Shown here: positions 19,757 to 27,937 of the stretch, in pieces
Layout: each line of letters opens with the position of its first letter
Position numbering within the stretch: the first letter of the stretch is position 1
NCBI GenBank assembly: GCA_903959815.1
Contig: CAJBYM010000084.1
Coordinates: 1-45,995, forward strand
Direction: 5' to 3'
Length of the DNA: 45,995 nt
From: Candidatus Omnitrophota bacterium
GTDB lineage: Bacteria > Omnitrophota > Gorgyraeia > Zapsychrales > Fredricksoniimonadaceae
Notes under the pieces: model-generated
The model's database searches: none
Told to the model about the DNA's origin: nothing
The model's input: the letters and a program-made list of their open reading frames with translations, nothing else
Position numbers and translations under genes: made by a program

Positions 19757-20851
19757 ATGCGTGACATCCGGTTTACATTTTTTGCCTCTTACATCATGCT
19801 CCTGTGTTTGGGCGTGGTCATGATCTATAGTTCAAGCGGTGTCTATGCGCTGGAGACCATGAACAATAGCGCATATTTTCTGATCCGTCATTTGATGTTT
19901 CTTGTTATCGGCGGGGTTATGATGTGGTTTGTCATGATCATGGATTACAGGGATATTCAAAAATATGCCAAGCCTATTCTTGTGGCCGCGCTGGTCATGC
20001 TGGTGCTTGTTCTTGTCCCACATATCGGAAAGGTTTCTTCGGGTGCGCGTCGTTGGTTCAGCGCGGGGCCGATCAATTTTCAGCCGTCAGAATATGCGAA
20101 GGTGGCCATGATCGTTTATCTCGCGGATTTTTTCTCCCGCAAGCGTTCATCGATTCGTTCGTTCTCCCGCGGCTTTATGCCCGTGGCCTTGATCATGGGG
20201 CTGATGTGTGTCCTCATTATCAAACAGCCAGACCTGGGCAATACGGTCCTTGTTACGGTTATTACCATGTCCATGTATTTTGTGGCGGGAGGAAGAAAGA
20301 GCCTTTTTGCGGCTATTGCGGCGCTGGCTGTACCTATTTTGACGGTTCTTATTGTTACGGTGCCTTATCGTATGCGCCGTATGGTGTCGTTCATTAATCC
20401 ATGGGATGATGCCCAGGGGGCAGGGTTTCAGTTGTCCCAGTCGCAGATCGCTTTAGGTGCAGGAGGATTTTGGGGTGTGGGTTTGGGTAAGAGCGAACAA
20501 AAACTTTTTTATCTTCCAGCGGCGCATACGGATTTTATATTTTCCATCATTGGTGAAGAACTCGGCTTTCTGGGGGCTTTGGCGGTCGTGGCTCTTTTTG
20601 GTGTTTTTATCTGGCAGGGAACGCGGATCATCCGCCATGCTACGGATTCGTTCGGATATCTTTTATCTGTGGGGATCATGGTGATGCTCAGTATTCAGGT
20701 GGTGGTGAACATCGGCGTCAGCATTGGTGCTTTGCCGACGAAAGGGTTGCCTCTGCCATTTATCAGTTATGGTGGATCGGCTCTTATTTTTAATATGATG
20801 GCGGTCGGGCTTTTGCTAAATGTTTCGCGCACACAGGATATCGGCGGTTAG
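19757..20851 (+). CDS. ftsW: SEDS peptidoglycan glycosyltransferase FtsW
   Basis: 364 residues, ten predicted membrane segments. The SEDS signatures are complete: GARRWFSAG, FQPSEYAKVAMI, KQPDLGNTVL, AHTDFIFSIIGEELGF and GLPLPFISYGGSALI. It polymerises lipid II at the septum with FtsI. Placement between murD and murG supports FtsW over RodA. Starts three bases after murD. Confidence 0.95.
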   Translation: MRDIRFTFFASYIMLLCLGVVMIYSSSGVYALETMNNSAYFLIRHLMFLVIGGVMMWFVMIMDYRDIQKYAKPILVAALVMLVLVLVPHIGKVSSGARRWFSAGPINFQPSEYAKVAMIVYLADFFSRKRSSIRSFSRGFMPVALIMGLMCVLIIKQPDLGNTVLVTVITMSMYFVAGGRKSLFAAIAALAVPILTVLIVTVPYRMRRMVSFINPWDDAQGAGFQLSQSQIALGAGGFWGVGLGKSEQKLFYLPAAHTDFIFSIIGEELGFLGALAVVALFGVFIWQGTRIIRHATDSFGYLLSVGIMVMLSIQVVVNIGVSIGALPTKGLPLPFISYGGSALIFNMMAVGLLLNVSRTQDIGG

Positions 20852-20852
20852 T

Positions 20853-21947
20853 ATGACAAAGATTCTGATCGCGACAGGAGGTACCGGAGGGCATGTCTAT
20901 CCGGCGGTCGTAACCGCACAGGAGTTACGTCGGCGTGGGTGTCAGGTTGTGTTCATCGGGACTTTTGGAGCGGCCGAAGAGAAGATCAAAGATGCGGGAT
21001 TTGACCGGGTAGCTATTGTTTCAGAAGGATTTGTTTCCCGGGGCATTCTTCAAAAGATAGCTGCGGTGGGGGCCATGGTCATGGCGTTCGGTCGGTGTGT
21101 TCAATGTATGCGCAGCCTTCGACCGGATATTGTTCTGGGTTTTGGAGGGTATAGTTCTTTTCCAACGGTCTTGGCTGCGTTCTGTTGTGGCGTGCCGGCC
21201 ATTGTTCATGAACAGAATGCATTGCCGGGACAGGCGAACAAGCTTTTGGGGATGTTGGTTCGACGTGCTGCTGTCGGGTTTAAAGACGCCGCAGGCTTTT
21301 TTCCTAAAGGCAAGGCTGTTTGGACAGGAAATCCATTAAGGCCGTTTGATATGTTGATGTCACGCGAACAGGCGCATGTTGAGCTTGGCCTTGATGTTTT
21401 AAAATGTACGGTCTTGATATTTGGAGGAAGTCAGGGGAGCCGGGCGATCAATGCGCATGTGGTTGAGGTGTTCTCTGACATCCCTCAGGGGGTCGACGTT
21501 CAGGTCATTCATATCACAGGAAAGAAAGATTTTGAGCAGGTCAAGGATCGTTACCGCATGTTGGGGGTGAGTGCATTGGTCCGTGAATATATGGAGCGCA
21601 TCGCTGTGGCTTACGCTGCTGCGGATTTGGTCATTGGCCGCTCCGGCGCAGGTACGGTCACGGAACTTGGGCTTTTGGGAGTGGCGGCGGTTCTTATTCC
21701 GTATCCAGGTGCCAGGGATCATCAGAAATATAACGCGCGTGTTTTGGAGCGTTTGGGGACAGCCTCAATAATTGAGGAAAAGTGCTTGCGACAGGATATC
21801 CTTCGCGATAAGATTTTTTCGCAGCTTAGGCGAGATCCTTCCGGTATTTTGCGTGCAAAGAACCGTGATATATTAAAAAATGATTTCATCGTCGACGGGG
21901 CTGAACGTTTGTGCGATGAGGTCTTAAAGTTGGCTCATGCCTGTTAA
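20853..21947 (+). CDS. murG: UDP-GlcNAc:undecaprenyl-PP-MurNAc-pentapeptide GlcNAc transferase
   Basis: 364 residues, GT-B fold. GGTGGHVYPA at the N-terminus, GFGGYSSFP and HEQNALPGQANKLL, then FGGSQGSRAIN and the UDP-sugar site RSGAGTVTELGLLG with PYPGARDHQKYNA. It forms lipid II on the cytoplasmic face. ATG 20853 is used, not the track start at 20820. Its 3' end overlaps the next gene by 11 bases. Confidence 0.96.
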   Translation: MTKILIATGGTGGHVYPAVVTAQELRRRGCQVVFIGTFGAAEEKIKDAGFDRVAIVSEGFVSRGILQKIAAVGAMVMAFGRCVQCMRSLRPDIVLGFGGYSSFPTVLAAFCCGVPAIVHEQNALPGQANKLLGMLVRRAAVGFKDAAGFFPKGKAVWTGNPLRPFDMLMSREQAHVELGLDVLKCTVLIFGGSQGSRAINAHVVEVFSDIPQGVDVQVIHITGKKDFEQVKDRYRMLGVSALVREYMERIAVAYAAADLVIGRSGAGTVTELGLLGVAAVLIPYPGARDHQKYNARVLERLGTASIIEEKCLRQDILRDKIFSQLRRDPSGILRAKNRDILKNDFIVDGAERLCDEVLKLAHAC

Positions 21948-22758
21948 AAATTGTGGGATCAAGAGTTTTTTGGGAGCGGGGCTTGTTATAGCCATAACTC
22001 TCTGTGGGGTGTTGGCCGCACGGGTTGTTGTGGCCGCATCATCCCCCTGGCAGGAAGAGAAGAGTGAGCATTTCATCATTGCGTATCAACATGTTCCTGA
22101 GAGTTTTGTGAAGGATGTGATTGAGGCGGCTGAAGACCATTACCGTCAGACCATGACCACCTTGGGATTTACACGCTACACCGGATGGACATGGAAAAAC
22201 CGTGTGAAAATCGTGATCCATGATTCACAGTCGGCGTATGTGAAAGCGTCCCATTATGCTTGGTCGGCCGGACAGGTTAGTCCGGACACCAAAGAGATCG
22301 TTACGTTTCCATCAGAAAGTGGTTTCTTTGATTCGCTTTTACCGCATGAATTGGGGCATATCATTTTTCGTGAAGGCGTTGGATTTCATGACAATATCCC
22401 CTTATGGCTGGAGGAGGGGGTTGCGATGTATCAGGAGCGTGCCCGTCGGCTAGGGGCTGATGCTGATGTGCGCGATCTGATCGCGCAAGGTTACTTTATT
22501 CCGCTCGAAGATCTTGATCGGATCACTCTTCGTTCTGGAACAAGCCGTGCCACAGTACAGATATTTTATACAGAGGCGGCAAGTCTGGTTGGTTTCTTGA
22601 TCAATAAGTATGAAGTCTATCGTTTTGTCAGGCTTTGCCGTGAGCTCAAAGAGGGGCAACGCTTTGATGTGGCGCTGAATAAAGCGTATATGGAATTTCC
22701 GAATCTTTCGGCATTGGAACGGTCATGGAGGAGATATTTGGATGAAACTCGCGAGTAA
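21937..22758 (+). CDS. Secreted HExxH metallopeptidase (peptidase MA-like)
   Basis: 273 residues. A signal peptide or N-terminal anchor (hydrophobic about 11-34, ending VVAASS) is followed by a domain with the zinc motif LPHELGHIIF (about residues 133-142) and, about 19 residues later, WLEEGVAMY supplying the Glu ligand: a gluzincin-type arrangement like peptidase MA families. The protein should act in the periplasm; its substrate is unknown. It is inserted between murG and murC and overlaps both (11 and 17 bases), so it is expressed with wall synthesis, but a wall role is only inference. Confidence 0.82.
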   Translation: MPVKNCGIKSFLGAGLVIAITLCGVLAARVVVAASSPWQEEKSEHFIIAYQHVPESFVKDVIEAAEDHYRQTMTTLGFTRYTGWTWKNRVKIVIHDSQSAYVKASHYAWSAGQVSPDTKEIVTFPSESGFFDSLLPHELGHIIFREGVGFHDNIPLWLEEGVAMYQERARRLGADADVRDLIAQGYFIPLEDLDRITLRSGTSRATVQIFYTEAASLVGFLINKYEVYRFVRLCRELKEGQRFDVALNKAYMEFPNLSALERSWRRYLDETRE

Positions 22759-25099
22759 GAAAAAGACAACGATCAGTCGCTATCATTTCATAGGTGTCGG
22801 CGGTATGGGGATGGGGAACCTTGCCCTTTTGATGCTGGCAAAAGGTTTTCAGGTCAGCGGCTCTGATCAAAAAGAGAGTGAGCTCACCCGTCAGTTGCGT
22901 GAAAAGGGCGCCACGATCTTCATCGGCCATGATATTTGTCATGTCGAGGGTGCAGATTGTGTTATTTATTCCTCTGCGATCAAGGCGGACAATCCTGAAA
23001 TGTTTCAGGCGTTCAGCCTTCATATCCCAGTGTTGCGGCGGGCGGAATTGTTGGCGCAGCTTTTGAATAAAGAAGTTGGCATTACCGTTGCAGGTGCGCA
23101 TGGAAAGACTACAACGTCGTCGATGGCATCTTATCTTTTGATCAAGGCAGGGTTAAAGCCGACCACGGCGGTCGGAGGCATTGTCAATCAGGGAGATTAC
23201 AACGCCAATCTTGGCATCGGGCGTCATATGGTGGCAGAAGTTGATGAAAGCGATGGGTCGTTCCTTTATTTTGCGCCGCATTTTTCGATCATTACGAATA
23301 TTGATGCCGAGCACCTTGATTTTTATCATACGTTTGAGAAAGTCCAGGAGGCCTATGTTAAGTTCGTGGATCGTACCGTGCCCAACGGGATCTTGATCAC
23401 TTGCGGCGATGACAAGATCCTCAGCGGCATTGTCGAAAAGAGTGGCCGACGCTTTACGACCTATGGATTCGGGCAGGGTAATGACTGGGTTGCCACGAAC
23501 ATTCAGTTGGATTCTTTTGGCTCTTCTTATGATTGTTATCACCAGGGGCAGCGCGTGGGGCATTTTTCTCTTATGGTGCCCGGGAAACATAATGTGCAAA
23601 ATTCATTGGCGGTTGTGGCGCTAGGCCATGAGCTGAAGATCGATTTGGCGGTGATCCAGGATACGCTTAAGACCTTTCAGGGTGTGAAGCGGCGTTTTGA
23701 ACGGAAAGGGGAGTGTGGGGGCGTGCTTGTGGTCGATGATTATGGGCATCATCCGACGGAGATCGCCGCTACGCTGCAGACAGCTAAGACTTTGGACCGC
23801 AAGCGTCTTCTTGTTGTTTTTCAGCCGCATCGGTATTCTCGTACTAAATTCTTGATGAATGAATTCTCCGGATGTTTCAATCTGGCGGATCATCTGGTTC
23901 TTATGGATATTTATCCCGCGAGTGAGAAGCCCATTGAAGGCGTAACAACGGAAGTTTTGATCGAAAGAATCCGTGAAAAACGTCCGCAGGAAATAATGCA
24001 TTTGAAAAAAGAACAGATCGTTGAACATTTGATGGGGGTTGTTAAACCGGGTGATCTTGTGCTCACGTTGGGGGCCGGAGATATAACCCAGATCTCGGAT
24101 GATCTGGCGCGTCGTCTGGTGCAGCGCGCGACATTGGGACAGGGACGTGGTGTTATTGGCGTTATTATGGGCGGATGCTCATCCGAGCGGGAAGTTTCTT
24201 TAAGATCTGGTAATGCGATCGTTCAGGCGCTGACAGTTGCTGGTTGTTCGGTGAAAGCGCTTGATCTGCAAAGTGAAGATCATGATACGGTTAAGTCGTG
24301 GCTTAGAGGCGAAAAGATCGACATGGCGTTCATTGCACTTCATGGTCGTTTTGGTGAGGATGGGGGGATCCAGGCGATCCTGGAAGAACTCAATCTTCCG
24401 TATAATGGTTGTGGCCCGTCGTCAAGTTACGCGGCTTTCAATAAATGCGTGTCGCAGAAGACTTTTGAGGAGCATAAAGTACAGACTCCTTCGACCATCA
24501 TGGTCAGCGGGCTTGAAGGGTTTGATGCTCAGCAGGCTGTGGCGCGTCTGGGCGGTTTTCCTGTGGTGGTTAAACCTGCGTGTGAGGGATCGAGTATCGG
24601 CGTGAGCCTTGCCGCAGATCAGGATTCTTTTTTAGCAGCTCTTTCTAAAGCTTACGAATACGGTAAGGATATTGTGATCCAGCGCTACATTAAAGGCCGT
24701 GAACTTACAGTCGGCATTTTGGGCGCTCAAGGTTTGCCTGTTGTCGAGATCAGGGCTGCTCAGACAGCGTTCTTTGATTTCCAGGCTAAATATAAGAGCA
24801 ATACAACGGAATATATTGTTCCGGCTCCGTTGTCGCTTGAAACCAGCGTGCGTGTTCAGGCGGAGGCGCTCAAGGCCTATAAGGCGCTGGGGTGTGAAGG
24901 GTTTGGTCGTGTCGATATCCTTTTAGGGGAAGATGATGAACCCTACGTGCTCGAGATCAATACGATCCCGGGGTTTACGGCGACGAGTTTACTTCCTAAA
25001 GCGGCCCGCGCAGCGGGGATAGATTTTACACAGCTTTGTTTAACGTTAGTTGATATGGCGTATGGTAAAAAGAAAGCAGAGTCCCTCCCTAAATCCTGA
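22742..25099 (+). CDS. murC-ddl: MurC-Ddl fusion: UDP-MurNAc:L-alanine ligase fused to D-alanine:D-alanine ligase
   Basis: 785 residues in one uninterrupted frame. MurC half, about 1-460: FIGVGGMGMGNLA, AGAHGKTTTSSMA (ATP loop), EVDESDGSF, DAEHLDFY, DDYGHHPTEI, FQPHRYSRT. Ddl half, about 474-785: IGVIMGGCSSEREVSLRSG, LHGRFGEDGGIQ, ATP-grasp KPACEGSSIGVS, and GFGRVDILLGEDDEP with LEINTIPGFT. It makes both UDP-MurNAc-Ala and the D-Ala-D-Ala used by MurF. murB normally lies between murC and ddl; here it is missing and the two are joined. The same fusion is known in Chlamydia. The 3' end overlaps ftsQ by 38 bases. Confidence 0.96.
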   Translation: MKLASKKKTTISRYHFIGVGGMGMGNLALLMLAKGFQVSGSDQKESELTRQLREKGATIFIGHDICHVEGADCVIYSSAIKADNPEMFQAFSLHIPVLRRAELLAQLLNKEVGITVAGAHGKTTTSSMASYLLIKAGLKPTTAVGGIVNQGDYNANLGIGRHMVAEVDESDGSFLYFAPHFSIITNIDAEHLDFYHTFEKVQEAYVKFVDRTVPNGILITCGDDKILSGIVEKSGRRFTTYGFGQGNDWVATNIQLDSFGSSYDCYHQGQRVGHFSLMVPGKHNVQNSLAVVALGHELKIDLAVIQDTLKTFQGVKRRFERKGECGGVLVVDDYGHHPTEIAATLQTAKTLDRKRLLVVFQPHRYSRTKFLMNEFSGCFNLADHLVLMDIYPASEKPIEGVTTEVLIERIREKRPQEIMHLKKEQIVEHLMGVVKPGDLVLTLGAGDITQISDDLARRLVQRATLGQGRGVIGVIMGGCSSEREVSLRSGNAIVQALTVAGCSVKALDLQSEDHDTVKSWLRGEKIDMAFIALHGRFGEDGGIQAILEELNLPYNGCGPSSSYAAFNKCVSQKTFEEHKVQTPSTIMVSGLEGFDAQQAVARLGGFPVVVKPACEGSSIGVSLAADQDSFLAALSKAYEYGKDIVIQRYIKGRELTVGILGAQGLPVVEIRAAQTAFFDFQAKYKSNTTEYIVPAPLSLETSVRVQAEALKAYKALGCEGFGRVDILLGEDDEPYVLEINTIPGFTATSLLPKAARAAGIDFTQLCLTLVDMAYGKKKAESLPKS

Positions 25100-25844
25100 T
25101 ATTGTGCGGACTGTCGGGCTGGTTTGCATTTTTGTTCTGGGCATCGCTCTGGCCGTGATGGCTGCAGTTTCTTTCTTTCGGAGCGTGTGTGCATCATCTC
25201 TTTTTACGGTGCGCACGATCACCATTGCGGAGCATATTCAGCCATTAGATTTGCCGGAACTGGCGAAGCTTAAGAACCAGAATCTCTTTTCTGTGGACTT
25301 GACCAAGGTGGAAGCCAGGATCCATGGCAGATATCCTCAGCTGGCTGATCTGCGTGTTTTGCGCCGGTTCCCGGATCAGATCTTCGTGACAGCAACCCGG
25401 CGAGATCCTTTTGCAAAAGTTTCTTTAGATGGCCGTTTGTGTGTGATCGATCGTGCTGGTTTTATGATCGGAGCGCCGATCGAAGGTCAGGAGTCCTTGA
25501 CGTTGATCAAAGGTTTAAAACGTCAGAAAGTATCAGCGGGTGATCCGATCCAGGATGATCGGGCCAAGCTTGCCGTGATGATCATCACACTTTTTCATCA
25601 GGATAAACGACTTTCTTCTGTTGGCCTTCAGAGCGTGGACGTGGATGATCTGACCCGGATCATTTGTGATCTTGGTATCGAGAAGGCCGCGTTTGAAGTG
25701 GTCATCGATAAGGATAATATAAGGACGCGCATCAAGACACTTTCCGATGTGTTGTCCCGCGGCGGGTTGGATCTTCAGCAGATCAAATACATGGACCTTC
25801 GTTTTGGTGAGCCCATCCTTGGGCAGAAAAAGGTAAAGAAATGA
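25062..25844 (+). CDS. ftsQ: Cell division protein FtsQ (POTRA-domain)
   Basis: 260 residues. Short basic cytoplasmic tail (MVKRKQSPS), one membrane segment (about 18-42), then a POTRA domain (about 48-120) with the characteristic NQNLFSVDL and VLRRFPDQIFVTATRRDPFA segments, then the beta domain. It links FtsL/FtsB to the rest of the septal machinery. ATG 25062 is preferred over the track's TTG 25050; the start lies inside ddl. It overlaps ftsA by four bases. Confidence 0.9.
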   Translation: MVKRKQSPSLNPDIVRTVGLVCIFVLGIALAVMAAVSFFRSVCASSLFTVRTITIAEHIQPLDLPELAKLKNQNLFSVDLTKVEARIHGRYPQLADLRVLRRFPDQIFVTATRRDPFAKVSLDGRLCVIDRAGFMIGAPIEGQESLTLIKGLKRQKVSAGDPIQDDRAKLAVMIITLFHQDKRLSSVGLQSVDVDDLTRIICDLGIEKAAFEVVIDKDNIRTRIKTLSDVLSRGGLDLQQIKYMDLRFGEPILGQKKVKK

Positions 25845-27109
25845 AAGGCATTCCCAGATCTATTGGTCAATTCTTTGGTGGACAGTATTATTGTGGGTTG
25901 GACATTGGCTCTTTTAAAGTGAAAGCGAGCTTGAACCGTGTTGTTGATGCGCAAACGCTTGAGCTTCTGGCGGTCAATGAAGCCGATACCCGAGGGCTTG
26001 CGGCGGCGTCCATTAATGATATCAGTGATTTTTCATCTTGTATCAGTGCTGCTATGGATGGCGTTTTGAGGAAAACCAGGATCAAGGTCCGTGATGTGCA
26101 TGTGGGCCTCGGTGGGGAATTCATTGATACCCGCCTGAGCCGTGCGCTCATTCCATTGGTTGAACGCGGTAATAAGATCGTGACGGCGCGTGATCTTCAT
26201 CATGCCCGTCAACAAGCCCGAATGCTTGGTGTGCGTCTGGATGAAGAAGTTGTTTGTGATATGGTCCAGCAATTTAAAGTGGATGATGTCAATATTGCGC
26301 TGAACCCTATCGGACTTTACGGGCGAAAACTTGAGGTTGAAACATTGCTCGTGCTGGCGAATATTACGCGTTTGCGTAATTTGACCAAAGCCGTACAGCA
26401 GGCCGGATTTGAGGTCAACGATGTTCATTTTAATGCATGGGCTGCTACGGAGCTTATGCTTGACCGGCGTCATCGGAATGATGGGTGTGTTTTCGTCGAC
26501 CTTGGTGCGCGCACGAGCTTGGTGCTTGTGTTTAAAGAAGGGCTTTTGAAAGGTTTTCGCAAGGTTGAGGTTGGCGGAGATCTTATGACACAGCACATTG
26601 CGGCCAGTCTTAACATTCCTTTTCAGCTTGCGGAAGATATCAAGAAATCCTATGGCCGTGTATTAGACGGGAAGTCCGATCTTACTCAGGATGTTGGTTT
26701 AAGTTCCGAGGAGATTTTGATCAAGAAGGATGCTGGATTTGTTCCCGTGAAGCGGGATGCTTTGAGCCATGCGATCGAGCCGGATATCCGTTTGATCTCC
26801 GATCAGATCCGTCAGGTGGTAGCGTTATCAGGATATGAGGGTCAGTTGAAGTCAGGGATCGTTGTTGTGGGTGGTGGTTCTTTGCTGGCAGGTTTGATGG
26901 AACGTATGGAGAATGATGCGCACATGCCGGTCTCACTCGGACGGAATATACCGGGTCTTAATAGCGCTGCGGTTTACTGCATTTCAACCAGTCTTGCTGA
27001 GATGGGGTATAAGAATACGTTGCGGTATAAATTGGATTCACAAAAGCCCAAAGACTGGTGGGACGGATTCAAGGCCAAAGCAGAAGAGCTGAGCAACGAA
27101 TATTTCTGA
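25841..27109 (+). CDS. ftsA: Actin-like cell division protein FtsA
   Basis: 422 residues, actin/Hsp70 fold. Phosphate-1 loop YCGLDIGSFKVKA (about 18-30), the FtsA-specific SHS2/1C domain with VHVGLGGEFIDTR, NPIGLYGRKLEVE, phosphate-2 region VFVDLGARTSLVLVF, and adenosine motif GIVVVGGGSLLAG. Most FtsA proteins have DIGGGT at phosphate 2; here it is DLGART, closer to PilM-like relatives, but position after ftsQ and the 1C domain support FtsA. The C-terminus (KPKDWWDGFKAKAEELSNEYF region) looks like the usual membrane-targeting amphipathic helix. FtsA normally tethers FtsZ, yet no ftsZ follows. Confidence 0.9.
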   Translation: MKGIPRSIGQFFGGQYYCGLDIGSFKVKASLNRVVDAQTLELLAVNEADTRGLAAASINDISDFSSCISAAMDGVLRKTRIKVRDVHVGLGGEFIDTRLSRALIPLVERGNKIVTARDLHHARQQARMLGVRLDEEVVCDMVQQFKVDDVNIALNPIGLYGRKLEVETLLVLANITRLRNLTKAVQQAGFEVNDVHFNAWAATELMLDRRHRNDGCVFVDLGARTSLVLVFKEGLLKGFRKVEVGGDLMTQHIAASLNIPFQLAEDIKKSYGRVLDGKSDLTQDVGLSSEEILIKKDAGFVPVKRDALSHAIEPDIRLISDQIRQVVALSGYEGQLKSGIVVVGGGSLLAGLMERMENDAHMPVSLGRNIPGLNSAAVYCISTSLAEMGYKNTLRYKLDSQKPKDWWDGFKAKAEELSNEYF

Positions 27110-27141
27110 GCTAAATGTGGTGTTATCTGTTTTAAAATTTC

Positions 27142-27501
27142 TTATTCTTCGTCGCGGTTGTCGTTGCGGCGACGGCTCATGGTGTAATCAAGATTTTTAA
27201 GGATGCCGCGCATCCGGAGCATATTACTGAAAAGATAGAGCATCAGAAATGAATTGAAGATCAACAACAGTACAATGAGCATCATAAATCCTGCCTGTGA
27301 GAGGAGGATCTGTTCCATGATGTTCTCTTTGTGAACTTGTGAGCTGATCGCGAAGATGTCCATCATGTTGTTGATGAAGAAGAAAAAGATCACGGCGAGA
27401 ACGAGTTCAAAGAACAGAATGGAGAAGTTCTTTGAGAACCATTGGTTCGAGCGGTTGTCCCATTGACGCAGTTTGTTGCCAAGTTCGTTGAATAATAGCA
27501 T
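27142..27501 (-). CDS. Small two-segment membrane protein of unknown function
   Basis: 119 residues on the minus strand, convergent with ftsA. The start has a good ribosome-binding site on that strand (GGAGG about seven bases before ATG) and a plausible promoter, so this is a real gene and not a shadow. An amphipathic, Trp/Asn-rich start is followed by two membrane segments (about 27-47 and 70-94) and a basic/acidic tail (RRRNDNRDEE). It occupies the place where ftsZ is usually found. No family recognised. Confidence 0.72.
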   Translation of the reverse strand: MLLFNELGNKLRQWDNRSNQWFSKNFSILFFELVLAVIFFFFINNMMDIFAISSQVHKENIMEQILLSQAGFMMLIVLLLIFNSFLMLYLFSNMLRMRGILKNLDYTMSRRRNDNRDEE

Positions 27502-27522
27502 GGTGTGTTCCTCCAGTTCTTT

Positions 27523-27550
27523 ATTTTAGAGCTAAGCCTTTGAGTTGCAA
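27523..27550 (-). promoter_or_regulatory. Predicted promoter for the minus-strand membrane protein
   Basis: On the minus strand: TTGCAA, 16-base spacer, TAAAAT, about 22 bases before the start codon. Moderate match. Confidence 0.4.
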
Positions 27551-27575
27551 GTCTTATTCCGGAAAGGATATTCGT

Positions 27576-27935
27576 GTGGCTAAAAAGATCCTGATTGTTG
27601 ATGATGACCGTTTGAGTATCACCTTGATCCGGTTTGCTCTCAAGGAGCAGATGTATGATGTGGCCACAGCAGAAGACGGGCTTCAGGCACTGGATGCGGT
27701 TAAGACATTCAAACCTGATCTTATTGTCCTGGATGTGCAGATGCCCAAGATGTCGGGATTTGAGTTCATGTATGAGCTTAAGAACATTCCGGGCGGGAGT
27801 GCGATCCCGATCATCATGCTGACCGCCAATGATAATATGCAGGATATATTCTTTGCCGAAGGGGTGAAGGGATATTTTGTTAAGCCCATTGATCCATCCA
27901 AGCTCGAAGCCAAGATCCGTTCTTGCCTCGGTTAA
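27576..27935 (+). CDS. Stand-alone response-regulator receiver domain
   Basis: 119 residues, a single CheY-like receiver: acidic pocket VDDDR, phosphoacceptor Asp in IVLDVQMPKMSGFE (about residue 53), Thr in MLTAND and Lys in FVKPID. No output domain. It would be phosphorylated by an unlinked histidine kinase and act by protein contact. GTG 27576 is preferred because AAAGGA lies seven bases upstream and the encoded protein starts MAKKILIVDDD; the track start at TTG 27540 is less likely. No kinase gene is near. It lies two bases before queA. Confidence 0.9.
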   Translation: MAKKILIVDDDRLSITLIRFALKEQMYDVATAEDGLQALDAVKTFKPDLIVLDVQMPKMSGFEFMYELKNIPGGSAIPIIMLTANDNMQDIFFAEGVKGYFVKPIDPSKLEAKIRSCLG

Positions 27936-27937
27936 TC

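Noticed and set aside
24120-24170. Possible frameshift or missed stop joining murC and ddl
   Set aside because: The frame is open across the junction and both halves keep complete motifs, so a genuine fusion is the simpler reading.
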